Shown here in pieces: positions 52,459 to 61,479 of a DNA stretch of 64,000 nucleotides. Both the position numbers and the translations under genes were made by a program. The notes beneath the pieces were generated by a model that saw nothing but the letters and a program-made list of their open reading frames with translations, did no database searches and was not told the origin of the DNA. Numbering within the stretch: the first letter of the stretch is position 1; each line of letters opens with the position of its first letter. Source of the stretch: Haloarcula mannanilytica (lineage in GTDB: Archaea > Halobacteriota > Halobacteria > Halobacteriales > Haloarculaceae); assembly GCF_005406125.1 (NCBI RefSeq), contig NZ_BIXZ01000008.1:1-64000 (forward strand). The letters run 5' to 3'.

Positions 52459-53955
52459 TCACCGCGTCCAGAACGTCGGCGTCAGCATCACCATCACTGG
52501 GACGATTTCGATACGGCCGATCCACATCAGCAAGACCATCAGCACCTTGCTCGACCGGGCGAATCCCTCGTAGGTCCCATAGGGGCCGGCCCGACCGAAC
52601 GCCGGGCCGATATTGAAAAACATCGACGCGGCGGCGCTGAGCGCTTCGAATTCAGTTATCGGCGTCCCGGAAAGCTCCCCGTCGATGACGAGCAAGAGCG
52701 TACCGAAAATAAAGAACACCAGCGCGACCAGCGTGTAGGCGTACACGTCCCGGACAGTGTTCTCCTTGATGGCCTCGCCGCTGAGCCGGACTGGCCGGAC
52801 GCTCTGACGGTGGGCCGAGACGTTCAGGTCCCGCCAGAACGACTTGGTGACGATGAGCCAGCGTAGCGTCTTCACCGAACAGGTCGTGCTCCCGGCCATG
52901 CCGCCGATGAACATCATCACGAAGAGGACGTTCTTCGCGCCGGCCGACCAGGTGTTGAAATCCGTCGAGGCGTAGCCGGTGGTCGTGACGATTGCAGCGG
53001 TCTGGAACACGGCGTGTCGGATCGTTTCCCCGACACCGCCGGCTACCCCCTGGTCGAGCAAGAGCAGGGCACCGACCAGCAGCGAGCCGACGCCGAGAAT
53101 CCCCAGGTAGAAGTGGAACTCCTCGCTGTCCCGGAGGCGGTCGGTGTCACCCCGAACGAGGGCATACAGCAGGACGAAGTTCGTCGCCCCGACAATCATG
53201 AACAGCGTCACCGCCCACTGGACGGCCGGCGAGAACGCGCCGATGCTCTCGGCCCGCGGGGAGAAGCCGGCCGTCGCGATGGCGGTGAAGGCGTGAGCAA
53301 TCGCGTCGAAAAGCGTCATTTCCGGCGCGAGGCCGCTCGCTCCCAGCGCGAACAGAATGACCGCTGCGGCGGCTGTCAGTCCCAGATACAGCGAGCCGAG
53401 GATGCGCGCCGTCTCCTCGATGCCGGGGGTGAGCTTCGTGACGTTCTCCGTCCGCGTCTCGGTCTCCATGAGCTGTGCGCCGGCGACCGAGAGCCGCGAG
53501 AGCACAGCCGTCGCGAGCAGAAGCACCCCCAGCCCGCCGAGCCACTGGAGAACCTGCCGCCACATCAGCAGCGCCTGCGAGTGCACATCGAAGTCCCTGA
53601 TGACTGTTGCGCCGGTGGTCGTGATGCCGCTCATCCCCTCGAACAGGGCGTTGACCGGGCTGGCGAATACGCCGGTCCCCTCGACGTACAGCGGTATTGC
53701 GCCGATGACGGCGATAGCGAGCCAGGCCAGCGACACCGTCAGGAACGCCTCACGGTCGCCGATGCGGTCGCGCGGGAGGCGAGCGAGCGCCGTGCCGACA
53801 CCGAGCGTAATCGCTATCGTGCCTAGATACGGAAGCAGCCACTCACCGTAGATGACGGCGACTGCGGCGGGAATCACCAGCGGGACGGCCAGCCACTGCA
53901 AGATTGCGCCAAGAACGCTGAGCGACGACCGAACGTCGACAGTGGTCAACGCCAC
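52459..53955 (-). CDS. trkH: TrkH-family potassium uptake protein
   Basis: 498 residues, eight to ten membrane helices with four pore-loop-like repeats. The selectivity segments are visible as SGITTTGATVIRD (about 101), TAIATAGFSPRAES (about 212), AIVTTTGYASTDF (about 310) and SMFFNIGPAFG (about 455). It forms the membrane part of K+ import, important in a salt-in halophile. No TrkA gene is adjacent. It is followed by the acyltransferase gene. Given dacZ nearby, c-di-AMP control of K+ uptake is possible but not shown by the sequence. Confidence 0.9.
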   Translation of the reverse strand: MALTTVDVRSSLSVLGAILQWLAVPLVIPAAVAVIYGEWLLPYLGTIAITLGVGTALARLPRDRIGDREAFLTVSLAWLAIAVIGAIPLYVEGTGVFASPVNALFEGMSGITTTGATVIRDFDVHSQALLMWRQVLQWLGGLGVLLLATAVLSRLSVAGAQLMETETRTENVTKLTPGIEETARILGSLYLGLTAAAAVILFALGASGLAPEMTLFDAIAHAFTAIATAGFSPRAESIGAFSPAVQWAVTLFMIVGATNFVLLYALVRGDTDRLRDSEEFHFYLGILGVGSLLVGALLLLDQGVAGGVGETIRHAVFQTAAIVTTTGYASTDFNTWSAGAKNVLFVMMFIGGMAGSTTCSVKTLRWLIVTKSFWRDLNVSAHRQSVRPVRLSGEAIKENTVRDVYAYTLVALVFFIFGTLLLVIDGELSGTPITEFEALSAAASMFFNIGPAFGRAGPYGTYEGFARSSKVLMVLLMWIGRIEIVPVMVMLTPTFWTR

Positions 53956-54014
53956 CGAGACTCACCACCTGTAGCTCTGTGCGTTCTGCCTGCTGGTGCC
54001 GACAGCACGGATGC

Positions 54015-55364
54015 TCAGTCCGCGCCGCCGCGGATGTCGTTCATGTGGTCGATGCGCTGCTGGACGAGGTCGGCCTTCCCGATGTCGTGGCGGACCCGAA
54101 GGCCTTCCGTGCCGGCCCGCTGGAGCGCCTCCTCGGCAATGGCCTCCGCGCCCCCGATTGTCTCGGCCAGGCCGACGACGGCGTAGGACCGAGAGGTGGT
54201 CGTGTAGATGCCGTCCTCGCGGTCGTCGACGCTGGCGTAGAACAGCAGCGCCTCCGGAGCCGTCTCCGCGTCGTCGGACTGCTCGCGGTGCTCCGCAACG
54301 ACTTCCGCGAGCACGTCGTCGTCGATGGTCACCTTCGCCCCGGCGTCGGGGTCGGTCGGGTAGCCGTCCGGGACGGCGTACTTGCAGACGGTCGCCATTG
54401 GGCGAAAGGAGAGCTGTGGCAGGGGTTCGTCGTCGCGGGCAGCGGTCAACACGTCGAGGAAATCGGTGTTCAGCACCGGCAGCGTGTTCATCGCCTCGGG
54501 GTCGCCAAAGCGAGCGTTGAACTCCACCACGCGCGGGCCGGTCTCGGTGAGCATGAACTGGCCGTAGAGGACGCCCTTGTAGCCCTCAAGCGCATCGACC
54601 GTCGCACGGAGTACGTCGACGGCGTCCATGTAGTCGTCCTCGTCCATGAACGGCAGGTGGAGGCTGGAATCGGAGTAGCTCCCCATCCCGCCGGTGTTCG
54701 GTCCTTCGTCGCCCTCGTAAGCGCGCTTGTGGTCCTGTACCGCCGGCGTGACGCGCAGTTGGCCGTTGGCGACGAACGCCTGCACTGTGAACTCCTCGCC
54801 GACCAGGCGCTCTTCGAGCACGACGCGGTCGTAGTCGGAGCTCCGGAGGTACTCCTTGGCTTCCTCGGCGGTACACTGGTCGCCGATGACACGGACGCCC
54901 TTGCCGCCGGTGAGGCCGGCGGGCTTGACCGCGAGGTCGCCGTCGTACTCGTCGATGTACTCGCAGGCGGCGTCCATGTCCTCGAACGTCTCGAAGTCCG
55001 GGCAGCCCGGGATGTCGTGTTCCCGCATGAACCGCCGCTGGAACGCCTTGTCCGTCTCGATACGGGCCTCCTGCTCCTGTGGTCCGAAGGTGTAGATACC
55101 GGCGTCGTCAAGCGCGTCGGCGACCCCGGCGGCGAGTGCCGCCTCCGGGCCGATGACGGCAAGCGTCGCGTCGACCTCCCGAGCGTACGTCGTCACGGCC
55201 TTTGGGTTGGTCGTGTCGAGTGCCTCGAAGCCGTCGGCGAGGGCGACGATGCCCGGGTTCCGGTTCCCCGCACAGGCATAGAGGTCCGCAGGCGAGTCCG
55301 CGAGCGAACGCGCAATCGCGTGTTCCCGGCCGCCGCCACCCACGAGCAGCACTGTCTCTGTCAT
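54015..55364 (-). CDS. purD: Phosphoribosylamine-glycine ligase
   Basis: 449 residues, MTETVLLVGGGGREHAIARS at the start, as in all GARS enzymes. The ATP-grasp part has FMREHDIPGCPDFETFEDMD (about 118-137), AVKPAGLTGGKGVRVIGDQC (about 150) and DEGPNTGGMGSYSDSSLHLP (about 230-249), and VVEFNARFGDPEAMNTLPVL (about 292-311) carries the metal ligands. It makes glycinamide ribonucleotide in purine synthesis. It is a single-gene transcription unit here. Confidence 0.95.
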   Translation of the reverse strand: MTETVLLVGGGGREHAIARSLADSPADLYACAGNRNPGIVALADGFEALDTTNPKAVTTYAREVDATLAVIGPEAALAAGVADALDDAGIYTFGPQEQEARIETDKAFQRRFMREHDIPGCPDFETFEDMDAACEYIDEYDGDLAVKPAGLTGGKGVRVIGDQCTAEEAKEYLRSSDYDRVVLEERLVGEEFTVQAFVANGQLRVTPAVQDHKRAYEGDEGPNTGGMGSYSDSSLHLPFMDEDDYMDAVDVLRATVDALEGYKGVLYGQFMLTETGPRVVEFNARFGDPEAMNTLPVLNTDFLDVLTAARDDEPLPQLSFRPMATVCKYAVPDGYPTDPDAGAKVTIDDDVLAEVVAEHREQSDDAETAPEALLFYASVDDREDGIYTTTSRSYAVVGLAETIGGAEAIAEEALQRAGTEGLRVRHDIGKADLVQQRIDHMNDIRGGAD

Positions 55365-55482
55365 ACTCGAAGGCCGGATTGGCTCTCACCTAAGTATTGT
55401 CTTTTCGCCGGTTTCTGCCCGTCGGAGGTGGGTCCTGTACGGACCGGGAACTACTTCACTGCCTCTCGTGACCCACAGGTGG

Positions 55483-55746
55483 ATGCCCGCTGACCGCCCC
55501 TTTGTCGACCCCGCAACAGGAGAACTGGAACCGAATCAGATTATGTCGGAGGTCATTCCGCTGGCCAAGCTCATCGGCGTGTTCGTCGGTGGGGCTTTCC
55601 TTCCGTACGGCTTCGCGTTCTTCGGCTCGGATAGTTCAGCCCTCGGTGTAGTACTGACCCTGATCGGTGAATTTGTTCTCGCTGTCGGGGCGGGCGTCGT
55701 CCTCATCTACGTCATCGCCCGCGGAATTCGGCTGGCTGAGGTGTAG
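55483..55746 (+). CDS. Small membrane protein with two helices
   Basis: 87 residues from ATG 55483 (MPADRPFVDPATGELEPNQI); a GTG at 55468 would add five residues and an ATG at 55543 would give 67. Two hydrophobic helices are at about 25-47 (IPLAKLIGVFVGGAFLPYGF) and 55-80 (LGVVLTLIGEFVLAVGAGVV). The N-terminus is probably cytoplasmic or exposed and hydrophilic. No family is recognised and the function is unknown. It stands between purD (divergent) and the DUF255 gene. Confidence 0.6.
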   Translation: MPADRPFVDPATGELEPNQIMSEVIPLAKLIGVFVGGAFLPYGFAFFGSDSSALGVVLTLIGEFVLAVGAGVVLIYVIARGIRLAEV

Positions 55747-55800
55747 TTCCGTACTGCCGCCGTCGGACTCCTTTTCACCGCGGCGCTCCCAGCCACGGGT

Positions 55801-58002
55801 ATGAGCGACGCCACGGACCCGACATCCCGCAACCGACTCGACGAGGCGGAGAGCCCGTATCTCCGCCAGCACGCGGACAACCCCGTCAACTGGCAGCCAT
55901 GGGACGAGACAGCCCTGGAGGCCGCAAAGGAGCGTGATGTCCCTATCTTCCTCTCAATCGGCTATGCGGCCTGTCACTGGTGTCACGTCATGGAAGAGGA
56001 GAGCTTCGAGGATGAGGCCATCGCCGAGCAGCTCAACGAGAACTTCATCCCGATAAAGGTCGACCGCGAGGAGCGCCCGGACCTCGATTCGGTGTACATG
56101 AGCATCTGCCAGCAGGTAACCGGCGGCGGTGGCTGGCCGCTGTCGGCCTGGCTCACGCCGGAGGGGGAGCCGTTCTACGTCGGGACGTACTTCCCGCCCG
56201 AGGAAAAACGCGGCCAGCCGGGCTTTGGCGACCTGCTGGAGCGGCTTGCGGATTCGTGGTCGGACCCCGAACAGCGCGAAGAAATGGAGAACCGCGCCCG
56301 GCAGTGGACCGAAGCCATCGAGAGCGACCTCGAAGCAACACCGGCCGACCCCGAGGACCCCGCAGAGGATATCATCCAGACCGCGGCGACCATCGCCCAC
56401 CGCGGGGCCGACCGACAGGACGGCGGCTGGGGCTCCGGCGGGCCGAAGTTCCCCCAGAACGGGCGGCTGCACGCGCTCCTGCGAGCCTATTCTGATGGTG
56501 GGCAGGAAGACTACCTGAACGTCGTCGAGGAAACCCTGGACGTGATGGCCGACCGGGGACTGTACGACCACGTCGGCGGGGGCTTCCACCGCTACGCGAC
56601 GGACCAGCAGTGGGCCGTCCCGCACTTCGAGAAGATGCTGTACGACAACGCCGAGATCCCTCGCGCCTTCCTCGCCGGCTACCAGGCCATCGGCTCGGAG
56701 CGCTACGCGTCGGTCGTCCGGGAGACTTTCGAGTTCGTCCAGCGCGAGCTACAACACCCTGACGGCGGCTTCTTCAGTACGCTGGACGCGGAGAGCGCGC
56801 CAGATAGCGAGTCGCTACGCGACTCGGAACAGTCGAGCGGGGAAAGCCCGCGAGACAACCCCGACGGCGAGACCGAAGAGGGGCTGTTCTACGTCTGGAC
56901 GCCCGAGCAGGTCCACGACGCCGTCGACGACGAGACTGACGCGGAGGTCTTCTGTGACTACTTCGGCGTCACGGAGCGGGGCAACTTCGAGGGCGGAACG
57001 GTCCTCGCGGTTCGGAAGCCGGTGGCGGTGCTGGCCGAGGAGTACGGCCAGAGCGAGGACGAAATCACCGAGCGGCTTCAACGCGCCCTGAACGAGACGT
57101 TCGAGGCCCGCACAGAGCGTCCGCGACCGGCCCGCGACGAGAAGATTCTCGCTGGGTGGAACGGCCTGATGATTCGGGCGCTGGCCGAGGGCGCTATCGT
57201 CCTCGACGACGCCTACGCCGACGTGGCTGCCGACGCCCTCTCGTTCGTCCGGGAGCACCTGTGGGACGCCGACGTGAACCGCCTCAACCGCCGGTACAAG
57301 GACGGCGACGTGGCCATCGACGGGTATCTGGAGGACTACGCGTTCCTCGGCCGCGGCGCGCTGACGCTGTTCGAGGCGACCGGCGACGTGGACCACCTGG
57401 CGTTCGCGATGGACCTCGCGGACGCAATCACGGAGGCGTTCTGGGACGACGACGAGGGCACGCTGTTTTTCACGCCGACCGGCGGCGAGTCGCTGGTCGC
57501 CCGCCCGCAGGAACTCACAGACCAGTCGACCCCATCCAGTACCGGCGTCGCGGTCGACCTCCTCCTGTCGCTGTCGCATTTCAGCGCCGACGACCGCTTC
57601 GAAGAGGTCGCCGAGCGGGTCATCCGGACCCACGCCGACCGCGTCTCCTCGAACCCACTCCAGCACGCCTCGCTCACGCTGGCGACGGACACCTACGAGC
57701 AGGGCGCGCTGGAACTCACGCTGGTCGGCGACCAGTCGGCGTACCCGAACGAATGGACGGCAACGCTCGCCGAACGCTACGTTTCGCGCCGCCTGGTGGC
57801 CCACCGACCGGCTGACGATAGCGAATTCGAGCAGTGGCTCGACGCGCTGGATCTGGACGAGTCGCCGCCCATCTGGGCCGGCCGCGAGCAGGTCGACGGC
57901 GATCCGACGGTGTACGCCTGCCGGAACTTCGCCTGTTCGCCGCCGAAACACGACCTCGGGACGGCGTTAGAATGGGGTGCAGCAACCGACGAATCAGTGT
58001 AG
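55801..58002 (+). CDS. DUF255 thioredoxin-domain protein (YyaL/SPATA20 family)
   Basis: 733 residues. The thioredoxin-like N-terminal domain begins RNRLDEAESPYLRQHADNPV and carries the CxxC motif in YAACHWCHVMEEESF (about residue 58). The rest is an (alpha/alpha)6 barrel like N-acylglucosamine epimerases, with GGFHRYATDQQWAVPHFEKM (about 262-281) and RDEKILAGWNGLMIRALAEG (about 450). An acidic insert at about 335-360 is specific to halophiles. The family is found in all domains without a clear biochemical role; redox work on a sugar-related target is a guess. The thioredoxin gene converges with it, two bases apart. Confidence 0.85.
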   Translation: MSDATDPTSRNRLDEAESPYLRQHADNPVNWQPWDETALEAAKERDVPIFLSIGYAACHWCHVMEEESFEDEAIAEQLNENFIPIKVDREERPDLDSVYMSICQQVTGGGGWPLSAWLTPEGEPFYVGTYFPPEEKRGQPGFGDLLERLADSWSDPEQREEMENRARQWTEAIESDLEATPADPEDPAEDIIQTAATIAHRGADRQDGGWGSGGPKFPQNGRLHALLRAYSDGGQEDYLNVVEETLDVMADRGLYDHVGGGFHRYATDQQWAVPHFEKMLYDNAEIPRAFLAGYQAIGSERYASVVRETFEFVQRELQHPDGGFFSTLDAESAPDSESLRDSEQSSGESPRDNPDGETEEGLFYVWTPEQVHDAVDDETDAEVFCDYFGVTERGNFEGGTVLAVRKPVAVLAEEYGQSEDEITERLQRALNETFEARTERPRPARDEKILAGWNGLMIRALAEGAIVLDDAYADVAADALSFVREHLWDADVNRLNRRYKDGDVAIDGYLEDYAFLGRGALTLFEATGDVDHLAFAMDLADAITEAFWDDDEGTLFFTPTGGESLVARPQELTDQSTPSSTGVAVDLLLSLSHFSADDRFEEVAERVIRTHADRVSSNPLQHASLTLATDTYEQGALELTLVGDQSAYPNEWTATLAERYVSRRLVAHRPADDSEFEQWLDALDLDESPPIWAGREQVDGDPTVYACRNFACSPPKHDLGTALEWGAATDESV

Positions 58003-58004
58003 TC

Positions 58005-58394
58005 TCACGCCATCGCGTCTTCGATCTGGTCGGCCAGATACACGGCGATGGGGACCGGTTCTTCCTCGACGAAGCGGGCGATCTCCTCGCCGTCGTGTTC
58101 GACGACGACGGTCGGGATGAGTTCGATGTCGTACTCCTCGACCTTCGGGCCGGTCTTCGAGCCGTCCTCTTCCTTCTCGACGGGGTAGTGGTGAATCTGG
58201 GCGTCCGGCACGCCGGCGGCTTTCAGGGCCGCCCCGAAGTCGGGGAGTTGCGCCCGGCAGTCCTTACACCAGTCGCCGCCCCAGATCTTGTATTCGAGCT
58301 CGTCAGCGTAGCGTGTGAGAACGTCGACAGTGTCGGAGTAGGCGTCTTCGACCCACACCGGATTCGGCTCCATGGTTTCGAGCGTCTGACTCAT
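58005..58394 (-). CDS. Thioredoxin-fold protein
   Basis: 129 residues. The active-site motif is WCKDC (about residues 42-46) in GGDWCKDCRAQLPDFG, and the cis-Pro loop is ELIPTVVVEHDGEE (about 93-106). The long gap between strands is normal for this family. It likely exchanges disulfides in the cytoplasm or serves in repair of oxidised proteins. It is divergent from the histidine kinase unit and converges with the DUF255 gene. Confidence 0.82.
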   Translation of the reverse strand: MSQTLETMEPNPVWVEDAYSDTVDVLTRYADELEYKIWGGDWCKDCRAQLPDFGAALKAAGVPDAQIHHYPVEKEEDGSKTGPKVEEYDIELIPTVVVEHDGEEIARFVEEEPVPIAVYLADQIEDAMA

Positions 58395-58538
58395 AGCTGG
58401 CTATATGTATTCAGGGGGCTTGAAATCCCCGGCCACGAATCCGCGTTTTCAGACGGGTGGCAACCGGAAAACCAGTGTTTCGTACGGAGTTGTACCGGAG
58501 TGACCGACGGCGGATGCACGGACCGGCCAACAATCCGA

Positions 58539-60215
58539 TCAGACAGTCACCGTCGGTTCCGGCTCCAGCCCGGTAACGACGAGTTTCGCACCGCCGGACT
58601 GGCTTGCAGCCATCTCAATCTCCCACCCGTGTGAATCAATGACGTGCCTGACGATGGCCAGACCGAGGCCGGTCCCCGATTCGGAACTGGTCACGCCGTG
58701 TTCGAACACGTCCTCGCGCTCCTCGGGCGGCACGCCGGGGCCGTCGTCGCTGACTATAAATCCGTCATCGGCGGCGTCGACCCGTACCGTCACCGCGGAG
58801 CCGCCGTGTTCCACGGCATTTCGGAACACGTTCTCGAACAGCTGAAGGAGCTGGTCGCGGTCGCCGACGATTTCGCGGTCGCCGTCGATCTGCAGCGTCG
58901 CCTCGGCGGTGTCAACGTGGGCCCAGGCCGCCTTTGCCAGGGCGGCGAGCCGTAACTCAACCCGGTCGGTCGACTTCTCATCGCGGGCGAAGGCAAGCAC
59001 CTCATCGATGAGACTACTCATCCGGTCGTGGGCCGCCTCGACGCGGTCGAACTCCTCCGGGTCGTTGCGCTCCCGGGCTAGCGCCAGCCGACCGGAGGCC
59101 ACGTTCAGCGGGTTCCGCAGGTCGTGTGAGAGAACGGCAGCGAACTGGTCGAGCTGCTGGTTCCGGCGTTCTAACTCGCGCTCGCGCTCTTTCTGTTCGG
59201 TGATTTCGTGGACGAGGAACACGCGCCCGACCAGCGCGTCGCGGGAGTCATACAGTGGCGAGAGATGCACGTCGAAAAACCGGTCGTTCTGTTCGACAAC
59301 GGCCTGGGTTTCTTCGGTTTCGTCGCCCAGCCCGCGGAACTGTTCGAGTAGCTCCGGCGACGTTTCGAGCACGTTCTCGACGGATTGTCCGACAATGGAC
59401 TCCGCTCCGAGTAGCCGACGGCCGGCGTCGTTGGCATCGATTATCGTATCCTTCGTGTCGACGACGAACACGGCGCTGTTGAGGGACTCGACCACCTCTC
59501 GGTAGGCGACCGGCGAAATGTCGAGCAGTCGGCCCCTGAAAAACGCCCACGAGAGGACCAGTCCGGTACCTGCAAGCAACAGCGGGGTGAGTTCGATTCG
59601 CGTGTCGCCGAAGACGCTGAGGACACTGCCGAACCACGGGAGGAAGATCGACAGCAGGATCGCGTACACCTGCTTTCTGTAGAGGCTGCCGGAGACGAGC
59701 GCATAATGGATGATGAGTGCACTCGAAACGGCGACGAGCGCGTAGGAGTACACGAGGTGCCCCCAGAACACTGACCCGAGAGTGAACTCCCAACCGTACA
59801 TGCCCGCCCCCGTCGGGCCGGACACGCTGTATATCAGCCCGTCAGGACCGACAACGAGTGCGGCAAAGAACACGATTGGTTCGACAGTCAAGAGTCCGTA
59901 GGTCCAGTTACTGAGGAAACGCTCCCGGTCAGTGTACGCCAGCGCGAACACGAACAGGCCGGCCATCGCTGGCATCACACCGACAAACACACCGTACGCA
60001 AAGAGAACGGCCAACTCGCTGCCGCGGGTCAGAATGCCAGCCGCTTCGCAGAAACACCAGATCGTGAGCCCGGCCAGCAGGACAGACAGGGCCGTCCCAC
60101 CAGCGGAATCCCGACGAGTCCAGGCGAACGCCGACAGCGCCCCGAGGATCACTGCTACCACAAGCAGCAGAAAGGCGTACCCGACAAACAGCGAAACCAT
60201 CACCCATATGTTCAT
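58539..60215 (-). CDS. Membrane sensor histidine kinase with N-terminal 7TM region and PAS
   Basis: 558 residues from ATG 60215 (MNIWVMVSLFVGYAFLLLVV). Seven hydrophobic helices span about 5-225, as in the histidine kinase N-terminal 7TM family. A PAS domain follows (VFVVDTKDTIIDANDAGRRL, about 245-264), then the H-box AAVLSHDLRNPLNVASGRLA (about 355) and an ATPase domain (NVFRNAVEHGGSAVTV, VSDDGPGVPPEE, SSESGTGLGLAIV). It should sense an extracellular or membrane signal. No regulator gene is adjacent; the HalX regulator at 62.2 kb is the nearest, on the other strand. Confidence 0.9.
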   Translation of the reverse strand: MNIWVMVSLFVGYAFLLLVVAVILGALSAFAWTRRDSAGGTALSVLLAGLTIWCFCEAAGILTRGSELAVLFAYGVFVGVMPAMAGLFVFALAYTDRERFLSNWTYGLLTVEPIVFFAALVVGPDGLIYSVSGPTGAGMYGWEFTLGSVFWGHLVYSYALVAVSSALIIHYALVSGSLYRKQVYAILLSIFLPWFGSVLSVFGDTRIELTPLLLAGTGLVLSWAFFRGRLLDISPVAYREVVESLNSAVFVVDTKDTIIDANDAGRRLLGAESIVGQSVENVLETSPELLEQFRGLGDETEETQAVVEQNDRFFDVHLSPLYDSRDALVGRVFLVHEITEQKERERELERRNQQLDQFAAVLSHDLRNPLNVASGRLALARERNDPEEFDRVEAAHDRMSSLIDEVLAFARDEKSTDRVELRLAALAKAAWAHVDTAEATLQIDGDREIVGDRDQLLQLFENVFRNAVEHGGSAVTVRVDAADDGFIVSDDGPGVPPEEREDVFEHGVTSSESGTGLGLAIVRHVIDSHGWEIEMAASQSGGAKLVVTGLEPEPTVTV

Positions 60216-60281
60216 CTCCCTCTGTAAAGCAGTTCCGGCCAGTTCGAGGGATTTACCCACTCGCTCGGCATACCGGGGGGT

Positions 60282-60551
60282 ATGCCTGTCGACAGAGCAG
60301 AGTTCGACGAGATACTGTCGTTCGAACTCCACGAACCAGCGGACATTCTCGACCCCGACAAACTGTACACCATCCCGGAACTGGCCCGTCTCCTGCAGGG
60401 CCTCCCGGCGGACGCCGAACTCAGCGAGGCCAACGAGTCGGTGTTCATCGACTGGGCGATTCCGTGGATGATATTCAATCAGGACGACCTCGTGATCGCC
60501 GACCCGCAGGACGACGACGTAGTCGGGCTGTACGGCCTCGCTGAGTCATGA
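60282..60551 (+). CDS. Conserved haloarchaeal protein (DUF5827-like)
   Basis: 89 residues, MPVDRAEFDEILSFELHEPA. It is acidic, probably helical, with DKLYTIPELARLLQGLPADA in the middle and IDWAIPWMIFNQDDLVIADP near the end. The family is restricted to Halobacteria as far as recalled and has no known function. It overlaps the ATPase gene downstream by four bases, so the two are translated together and may act together. Confidence 0.65.
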   Translation: MPVDRAEFDEILSFELHEPADILDPDKLYTIPELARLLQGLPADAELSEANESVFIDWAIPWMIFNQDDLVIADPQDDDVVGLYGLAES

Positions 60552-61372
60552 AACTACTCGTCGCCGGCAGCGACCGCGTCGACGCGGGCAAGACTACGTT
60601 CAGTGTCGGTCTGCTGGAGCGGACCAGCGCACAGGGGTTCAAGCCCAGAGCGGGCAACAACTACTGGTTCGACCACGACGATTACCAGCGGGCGACGAGC
60701 GAGGGGCGGCTGTACGGCAAGGACGCCAAGCGCCTCGCCGCCGCGTCCCCGGGCGACGTGGCCCCGGAAGAGATCAATCCCATCCATCGGCTCTGGCACC
60801 CGTCGCCGGGAGCCGAAGCCGGCCTGCTCGGCAAGGACGACCAGCAGTTCGTCGTCGACCGGGTTGGCCGGCCGAGTTCCGAAACGGGCGTCGAGTACGT
60901 CGTCAACGGAACTGTCGACCTGCCCGACTCCGTCGCCGAGCGGCTCCCGGTTTCCGACGCGCCGCGGGTCACGTCGGTCCCGGACTTCAACGACCTGATG
61001 CGCGTGATGCACGTCGAGGCACTTGAGTCACTGGCCGCGGACATCGAGGCGACGGACCGGGCGGTCGTCGAGTCCTACGGCGACGTGGCCCGGCCGCTGT
61101 CTGGGATCGAACCGGACGCCGTGGCCGTCGTCGAACCGGGCCGTGCCCGTATCTACGACGGCGACCGGTACAGCAAGGCCTGCCAGATAGCCACCGGCGG
61201 CCCCGGCGACGGCCAACTGGAGGAGCGGGTGCCGAAGGTCGTCGACCTCATCGAGCAGGCCGCCGCGGTGCGACTCCCCGCCCTCGACAGCGAGCAGCGC
61301 AGCGACCCGGCGGCTGTCGCCGATGCGTACGACCACGCCTACGACGCGTTACTGGCCTGTGCGTTCGAGTGA
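60548..61372 (+). CDS. P-loop ATPase, dethiobiotin-synthetase/MinD-like
   Basis: 274 residues. The P-loop LVAGSDRVDAGKTTFSVGLL is at the start (4-23) with a deviant Walker A of the MinD/BioD type (D-A-G-K-T). VVESYGDVARPLSG (about 174) is like a Walker B/switch region, and VEPGRARIYDGDRYSKACQI follows. The enzyme may activate a carboxylate or regulate a partner. It overlaps the small gene before it by four bases. A large palindrome begins at its stop codon. Confidence 0.72.
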   Translation: MKLLVAGSDRVDAGKTTFSVGLLERTSAQGFKPRAGNNYWFDHDDYQRATSEGRLYGKDAKRLAAASPGDVAPEEINPIHRLWHPSPGAEAGLLGKDDQQFVVDRVGRPSSETGVEYVVNGTVDLPDSVAERLPVSDAPRVTSVPDFNDLMRVMHVEALESLAADIEATDRAVVESYGDVARPLSGIEPDAVAVVEPGRARIYDGDRYSKACQIATGGPGDGQLEERVPKVVDLIEQAAAVRLPALDSEQRSDPAAVADAYDHAYDALLACAFE

Positions 61373-61453
61373 TAGTGATTATTGTAGCGATTTACCGGTA
61401 TGCGCCGGCCCCGTGGGCGGCGCTATCCGGAAATAATCTACAATAATCACTAT
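61372..61453. repeat. 82-bp imperfect palindrome between convergent genes
   Basis: The outer arms ATAGTGATTATTGTAG (61372-61387) and CTACAATAATCACTAT (61438-61453) are 16-bp perfect inverted repeats. Inside are ATTTACCGG/CCGGAAAT and GCGCCG/CGGCGC around a short loop. It starts on the last base of the ATPase stop codon and ends 27 bases before the metallo-hydrolase stop codon. AT-rich outer arms in GC-rich surroundings suggest a small mobile element, though a two-way terminator is possible. Confidence 0.75.
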
Positions 61454-61479
61454 GAAACACTGTCCTTTCTGCGCTGTCG

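Noticed and set aside
53979-55493. 504-codon plus-strand frame over purD
   Set aside because: purD on the minus strand is certain from its motifs; the plus frame is its shadow.
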